From Opeltia flavorubescens (taxonomy: Eukaryota; Ascomycota; Lecanoromycetes; Teloschistales; Teloschistaceae): a stretch of DNA of 64,000 nucleotides. Under the pieces are notes generated by a model. It searched no databases. It worked only from the letters and a program-made list of their open reading frames with translations, and was not told the origin of the DNA. Shown here one piece after another: positions 58,108-64,000 of the stretch (position 1 is its first letter; the number at the start of each line of letters is the position of its first letter). The position numbers and the translations under genes were made by a program. The stretch is from the NCBI GenBank assembly GCA_000442125.1, contig KE546968.1:1645795-1709794 (forward strand), in the 5' to 3' direction.

Positions 58108-59488
58108 TTATTCTAACATGGCTTCTATGATGTTCTCGTCTGTCCCTTGTGTGCTCCAAATTTTCACGATCTTGAGCCCTGCAGCACGCAGAAGATCCTT
58201 CCATTGCTGCTCCGTCCTCTGCATTGCGGAAAAGAAAGACATCATCAGTAAATCCAGGCTGGCCGCAAGCGAGCTCGCTCCACGCCTCGGCATCACGATA
58301 TCATTGATGATGATCTTTGAATACCCCGGTGCCATGGCTGACGCAGTGTTTTGAAGAATCTTCAATGAAAGCTCATCGTTCCAATTGTGGAATATCCGCC
58401 GGAAGTAATACACTCGTGCCCCCTGGACTGGCTGCGGCGTTAAGAAATCGTGGACTTGGATCTCCAAACCCTCAGTCGCGGGGACGTGCTCGAGAACGTC
58501 TGCTCGCTCTTGCAGAACCAATTTACCCGGGTGAGAGGGGTTGCGGCGCGAGAATTCCAGAGCTTCTTCTCCTCGAGCACCTCCCACGTCAACGAATATC
58601 ACGCCATCTTTGTTCAGGTCGGACTCGTACCCATCGATCACTTGTTCCTTAGCAGGGTAGAAGTCAAGGAAATTCGGACGGCCTTCTGCTTGCGACGCCA
58701 TGAAAAGACCGAAGTGACGTAGGATTTCTGGATCTCGGGCCATGACGTCGAAATAATGGTCCTTGGTGTTGAAGGCGATATTGAGCGCTGTATGATCTGG
58801 ATCCGTGGGATTGCGATAGTTGATCTCTTTCAGCCATTGAAACAATTTGTTCAATGTTGGATGTGCCAGTTCACCACTGGATCATGTTAGCTGGGGCATT
58901 TAGAGAGCTTCATGATTTGAAAAGGTTTGCGATACGACATTTATCGACTCTCGGACACGGAAGCGCAAAGAGGAAGGAGTACAGAAAGCCCCGAAAGATC
59001 ACTTACTACACCCGTGCCGATGAATCTCCTTTGACCGTCGAAAATGCCCTTGACAAATTCGTCGCAGCATATTCATCCTTTCCAACTTCCTCAACGGCGT
59101 GCATTGCCGCCAACCCGCGAAGAATCCTTTCCAACAACGTAATTTCTACGTTGGTCTTGCTGGCCAGCGTCTCTGCAGACATTGGTGAAGAGCTCTCGTC
59201 CAAGGCTTTGAATAGACCTGTCTCTACAGCTATACGTACGAGGGCGTTCTGCGTCGGCTGTTGACGTGTATTTCATTAGCGCGTCAGTTTGAAGAAGGGT
59301 GGGAGGTTTTTGGCTTAATTTACCTGATAGATTATCCTATCGACCAAATTCCCCGGATCTTCGACTTCGACCGTAATCTTGTGGGCGAGCGCTGCAGCTT
59401 CTCTACGACTTTCCGGGTCGAGATCGCCGGCTCCATTGCGTGATAGCTGATCCTTGATGGATTTCAATTGGGTGAGGATATCCGACAT
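58108..59488 (-). CDS. SAM-dependent O-methyltransferase (plant/fungal type)
   Basis: Three exons, 59488..59324, 59257..59007 and 58876..58108, give 394 aa from ATG (MSDILTQLKSIKDQL). A winged-helix dimerisation part at about residues 55 to 140 (NALVRIAVETGLFKAL; LLERILRGLAAMHAV) precedes the Rossmann domain. SAM motif I reads FVDVGGARGEEALEF, an acidic residue follows in the LVLQERADVL segment, and RRIFHNWNDE carries the catalytic histidine with the acidic partner. Members methylate phenolic hydroxyls of polyketides or other aromatics in the cytosol. No polyketide synthase or oxidase is adjacent, so it may act on a product made elsewhere or in detoxification. The second intron has a GCTAAC branch and CAG acceptor. 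Complete by length. Confidence 0.9.
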
Positions 59489-62400
59489 GTCTGACTGTCG
59501 AATCGCGCACGATGGAAAGTGGCTGGATTTCAACGACGGTTGTACGGCTTATGTATGGGTCTGTCCAGGAATTTGAAATCCTCGTGGCATAGGTAGGGGA
59601 ACGTGCGTTCAAGATGGTGTTCTGGGTGCGTTGAGATCGGCAGTGCAGGCCACTCGAAACGTCCGTTCGGCACTTCCATCTCACTTCCCCGTGGGGAGAC
59701 GGGCCATCGAGCGTGGCTCTTGTGCTGTCTTGAGATGAAAATTCCCCGATTCACTTGCAGCACACCTCAATAAGGGCCTTTTGTGGGGAAAGTTGATGGA
59801 GAATTCCATGCAGCCAATACCGGGATTGTCACACTGAACGCTGATTGGGTATATCGAACAGGCTTTTCCTAATGAGGCCAAACGATTACCCCATCTGGCT
59901 TGGCTTCCACGGCAGAGATCTCAATAGCTTCTCTTCATCCTCCGTTTTGACATATCTAGATCCACACCATGGTCCGTGCTTGAATTGAGCAGGGATGTTA
60001 TGCGGCTCGATGTCATAATATTCCCCGCGGACACGGTGAAATACAAATGCCATGACACTTACCTATGCTGCAATATGCGAGACTTGCGAAATTTGCGTCT
60101 TCCTTACCGAGATACTATGGGAATTTACTCTGTTAGTGCGAGGTTCGTGCAGAGCTTACGATTCATTAGCGTCATTGTGAAGGTTTGGATGGATGACCTC
60201 GGTTGGTTTTCCCTTCAATGGTTTATCATCCCCTATCATGACCGTCTTCTCAAATAGACAGAATGAGCTTTTTCAGTAGTTTGCGCTTGCGGTATGCTTT
60301 GCTTTAATCCTTGATTTTGGATTTTGATTTCTGGTTCTTGCTGCTGGAAAAAAAAAATCAGGTCGCCCCGCGTCGAGTCAAATAATTATCATGTTCAATC
60401 TCTTGTTCACTTGATCTACTATTATACTCTATCGCGTCTCCGGGTTGCGGGTATTGGGGAGAAAGCAATGAAGAAAGAAGAAGAAAAAAAATCAGAGCTT
60501 TGGAATTTCATGCTGGGGTTTCCGAGATTGATTCCTTTGCTATCTTCGCTTTCGCCGACTCGATCAAAAATTGTATCATCCACCTGAAAACATCTAGCAG
60601 AAAATGCGATTTTGCGGTGGGATGATTGGATAAATTTCTGCAATCTTCAGTGGTTTGGAAATCTTCTCTTTCTGATGGATGTGATTGTTAGTCGATGCAT
60701 CGGGAAATCGAGAGTCTGACATCGCAACACAGAGCTTCGTGACCTCGATGTTTACCTTATAATTGTTTATGTTAATCAAGTAGTTTGTATTGGTGGCGTG
60801 GAAGTTACTATATATCTCTTTGATGTCCTTGGACTAGACAAGTACTACCCTGGCCTGAATGTTCTTTCGTTCTCTCAATCCAACTAGTTTTCTCGCTTTT
60901 TTTCCTTCTCGATAGAGACCATTGTGGGTGGTAGTCTCTTTCCATCCCCCCACTGTGATCTATAGGCTTCAAACTTCGAGGGAGAAGCGGGAGGATTTAG
61001 TTTTTCACCTTCTGCTCTTTTAGCTCTCTTCTTCCTGGCTGTCGGATTGGAGGTGTCTTGGATGGGACGGTTTTCGTTGATGGAGGCACTTTGTAAGCGG
61101 CAGGGAAATGCTGGGATTGAATGACGGCCAATAATGAATTTGATGGCGTGGGAGGAATGCGAGGTTTTAACGATGGTCATTGGGTTTTGATGGTTTTGAA
61201 GGTATAGGAGGGTGCGTGTTTCCATTTGCTACATGCTTGCTTGGGCTTTTGGGATTGAAAGTAACTGTGCGGATAGATTAGCCGGACTTCTTTGCATCGG
61301 TCGGCTATTCACGCTCTTTAACGCCGATGAAGTCTGCAGATGTCGAGGGTGAAAGACATCATCCTGTCGACTTTTTCCTATGGGAGGGCATTATATACCT
61401 CGCTTACCCACTCTCCTGTGACATTTCATCATTCTACTACAACCACTCACCGCTTCTTGTATCTGCGCCATCTTAGAAAAGAAAAAGGAAAGAAAGAGGG
61501 AATAAAAATCCTCTCAAGGCTGACCGCCTAAATACCTGTCTTTGACATGTATACCCACCCGATCTCCCATTTCCCTCCACCCTTACAAATAAAAAAATGT
61601 AGGATAGAAGGAAAGGAGTTGGATTTAGAAAATATTTCATGATTTACTTTCATCATTAGCATGGTCTTATTGCGAAATACAAATCGGTTTTCTTCGGATC
61701 AAAGGCAATGTATTAGAAAGGGAGAGACCTGGCCTGGATACTCGAGGTGTCGAGGGTGTTCCATCTATGGCATCCAAATGCTTGGCGCGCTAAGCGTGAG
61801 GCTTGGGGGCTTGGCAACCGTTGTTCTACTGCCTTAGCGGGGGACGAGAAAGCAGGAGTGGACTTCATCTCGTCATTTCCATTGAACATTGCTTTATCGT
61901 AGTCATCGAGGTCTTATTGATGAGCCAGCGATGATGTTCCATATTGCATATGCAAGCCACTACGAAACAATTTATATGCAGGGTTGCACGGCGTAGCAAA
62001 GCGGAGTATCCCAAATCTGACCAATCTTGTGAGCTTGTGACCACCCACTTTCCCCCACTGTCCCTTGAGATTGGCTCTTCAATTTGCTGATATATCTTTG
62101 GACAAGCAAGACCTTGAAGCAGCCGTCTTTTACTTTGACCGAGATGCATACTGTTGATCGTTTGATTCTCGGCATAATTGACATCACGCTGCAGCACGGT
62201 CGGTCGCGTGCCACAGTACCTTCGCTAAGATGAGGAGTTGTAGCTCCCCTATCCAGGGTCTACTTCTTTCTAGACGGTATATATTGCATACTGAACTAAG
62301 ACAGTCCGCAGTCATCTTTTAACCCCAACACTATTTTGACCACCCTTTACCATGATTCGCTCTCATCTAATCCTCTAGCGAGCACTATGCTCTTGCGCGG

Positions 62401-62872
62401 CTGATTTTGATAATCTCGTTCATTCTTGCCGAGATGGTGTAGGATTAACCTTCAGAAGTTCCATCATCTCATTTTTGTCCTGGAGAAAGAGTATGAGCGC
62501 CAGAAAGACTGTCACTTGCTCTAGTAGAGGATCATCTTGGCATGCGAAGAGAGTCTTTTGTACCTTATACAAAACGAGAAGCAGTGAGGGCTACAATGGT
62601 CTTGTATCAGATGTCACTGCCGTGGACGGGTGATCACCGCCTGAAATTCGGAACCTTCCGAGCGGCAAAGGATCATGCCGCCCATCACATGCATGGCATG
62701 CAGTCGCATCTTGCCATCCTGAGAGCGCAGATGTAAGGACCTAGGATCTTCAGAGCTTATGTAAACCCGCGCAGAGAATGGGAAGACAGACCCTTTCACT
62801 GCCATATCCCTCTTTATTCCCAATTCTCGACGTTTATCCTCTGTATATGATATACTACAAATTCTCCTCCAG
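59489..62872. other. Long intergenic region between divergent genes
   Basis: About 3.4 kb, the largest gap here. It contains an A-rich stretch near 60340, purine-rich and AT-rich patches, and a 113-codon minus-strand frame (61225..60884) with a Lys/Arg-rich end that I do not call a gene. No repeats with clear ends are seen. Confidence 0.5.
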
Positions 62873-64000
62873 ATGACGCAACCATCCTCAACGAGCCTTA
62901 CATATCAGCAAGCGCATGTCAAGGATGATCGACGAGGCGGAATCATAGTTGTCATTATCTTGACTCTGATCTTCGCCTACTCAGCAGTTTCTTTGAGATA
63001 TCTCTCTCGCCGTCTTGCAGGTACCTCATTTGGAGCGGATGATGGATGGATATGTGGTTCCCTGGTCGCGAAAATGTCGACTCCATAAATACGAGAATCT
63101 AGCTGAGGCTTGTAGGCTCTCGTAACCGCCAACGCTGCTGGCTTTTCCACGATGGTGCACTACGGATTCGGCCAACATGCTATACTTGTTAGGGACGCCA
63201 GAGCATTAGTTATTGTAAGTACAAATGCCTTGACCACGTTAATGCTTATGGGAGTGACTTTTCTCACAGTCGACGACAATCGCAGCTATATTCTACCACA
63301 CTGCGAATTTTTCAATCAAGATTTCAATTCTTTTCCTTTACCGTCGAATTTTCCCTTCTCGCCGATTGAGATACGTCTTGATTGCTGTTGGAACATTTGC
63401 CTTGAGTCAATGTATGACATTCAGCATAATCACGATTTTTCACTGCATCCCGATCGCAGCTTTGTGGACTCCAGATCTCGATGCCAAATGTGTAAATTAC
63501 GCTACATCGAGTTTTGTCTCGGGCATTCTCAATGTCATTACTGATATCCTCATACTGGCTTCACCGATGCATGCCGTATGGCACCTCAACGTTTCGAAGG
63601 CCCGAAGGAGACTCATCACGGCGACATTCATCCTCGGTGGAATGTAAGTTGGTCCGAGTATCTGTGAATTATTCGTCGCTTACAACTATAAATAGTGTAT
63701 CCATCATCAGCATCATCAGGTTGCCATACATTCGCACTTTCGGAGAAGGGGAAGACCAACCTTGTAAGTCACTCTTCCTCAAATAATATATTGCGGCCCT
63801 AAAATATATGCTTCGAAAATCAGATAAAGACGTTCCTGCGGCCGAGCTCAGCGTTTTGGAAAACGGTATCGGTACACTCGCCGCTTGTCTACCAATTTAC
63901 AGACCTATCTACAATAATTTCTTTCGCAAGAAACCATCTACAACCCATTCGAGGACATATGGGCAGCTTCTGGAAGGTCAGCCTTCCATCAGCACGGGAC
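62873..64000 (+). CDS. Rhodopsin-domain (Pth11-like/SAT4 family) membrane protein, 3' end beyond window
   Basis: Exons 62873..63064, 63116..63214, 63270..63643, 63696..63763 and 63824..64000 onward; about 300 residues are visible. The start ATG gives MTQPSSTSLTYQQAH. Helix 1 (GIIVVIILTLIFAYSAV) is followed by the family motif FGADDGWI after RYLSRRLAG, then VHYGFGQHA, ISILFLYRRIFPSRRLR, FHCIPIAALWTP with the DAKCVNYA cysteine, ITDILILASPM and IRLPYIRTF. These are the hallmarks of the fungal rhodopsin domain with seven helices. The segment after the last helix reads AAELSVLENGIGTLAACLPIYRPIY, also typical. Members include Pth11-like receptors, which in some pathogens sense surfaces, but most are uncharacterised. 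No CFEM domain precedes it. The gene is cut by the window edge. Confidence 0.88.

Noticed and set aside
60884-61225. 113-codon minus-strand frame with a Lys/Arg-rich C-terminus
   Set aside because: It starts with ATG but has no recognisable domain, no supporting neighbours and lies in a composition-biased gap; chance length is plausible.
1-64000. Transposons, virus-like elements, CRISPR arrays and tRNA genes
   Set aside because: No transposase, reverse transcriptase or capsid motifs, no spaced repeat arrays, and no convincing B-box plus cloverleaf were found by eye. A dedicated repeat and tRNA scan could still find small or decayed ones.

Overview
This window is nuclear DNA of a filamentous ascomycete (Pezizomycotina). 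The evidence is the many short GT-AG introns of about 40 to 200 nt with CTAAC/CTGAC-like branch sites, and families typical of that group: RTA1, Zn2Cys6 factors, a NirA-like factor, a Pth11-like rhodopsin-domain protein and an NB-ARC/TPR STAND receptor. A leotiomycete-like fungus is my guess, but the class cannot be fixed from the sequence alone. All exon joins given here were read by eye from splice motifs, frame and family fit. Three single N calls (4540, 42446, 56678) are assembly ambiguities. I see no tRNA, rRNA, CRISPR array or intact mobile element.

Layout: 0-10 kb holds a divergent RTA1 / C6-factor pair, a large multi-pass membrane protein and a small membrane protein. 10-19 kb carries, all on the minus strand, an NB-ARC/TPR STAND protein, a flavin amine oxidase with very small exons, and a 710-aa protein whose N-terminus resembles a STAND N-terminal region but which has no nucleotide-binding domain. 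19-28 kb has an APC amino-acid permease, a small conserved protein, a Ppg1-type PP2A-like phosphatase and a GPI-type GH16 cell-wall glycosidase. 28-33 kb has a wax-synthase-like MBOAT enzyme divergent from a large membrane protein.

33-46 kb is mostly housekeeping and regulatory: a LITAF-like protein, a Ulp1-like protease with a C-terminal UBA-like segment, a NirA/NIT4-like factor, and tubulin cofactor D. 46-64 kb is looser and more accessory: a small three-exon coiled-coil gene, two secreted proteins (one Cys-rich), a secreted beta-lactamase-like hydrolase, a possible HET-domain relic, an AKAP7-like 2H protein that has lost both catalytic HxT motifs, an O-methyltransferase, and the 5' part of a rhodopsin-domain membrane protein cut by the window end.

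The genes do not form one pathway, and there is no PKS, NRPS or terpene synthase. The points most worth a second look are the 2H pseudoenzyme, the phosphatase whose stop codon sits alone after the last intron, the hidden coiled-coil gene, the STAND receptor neighbourhood, the Ulp1-UBA combination, and the short-exon architecture of the amine oxidase.
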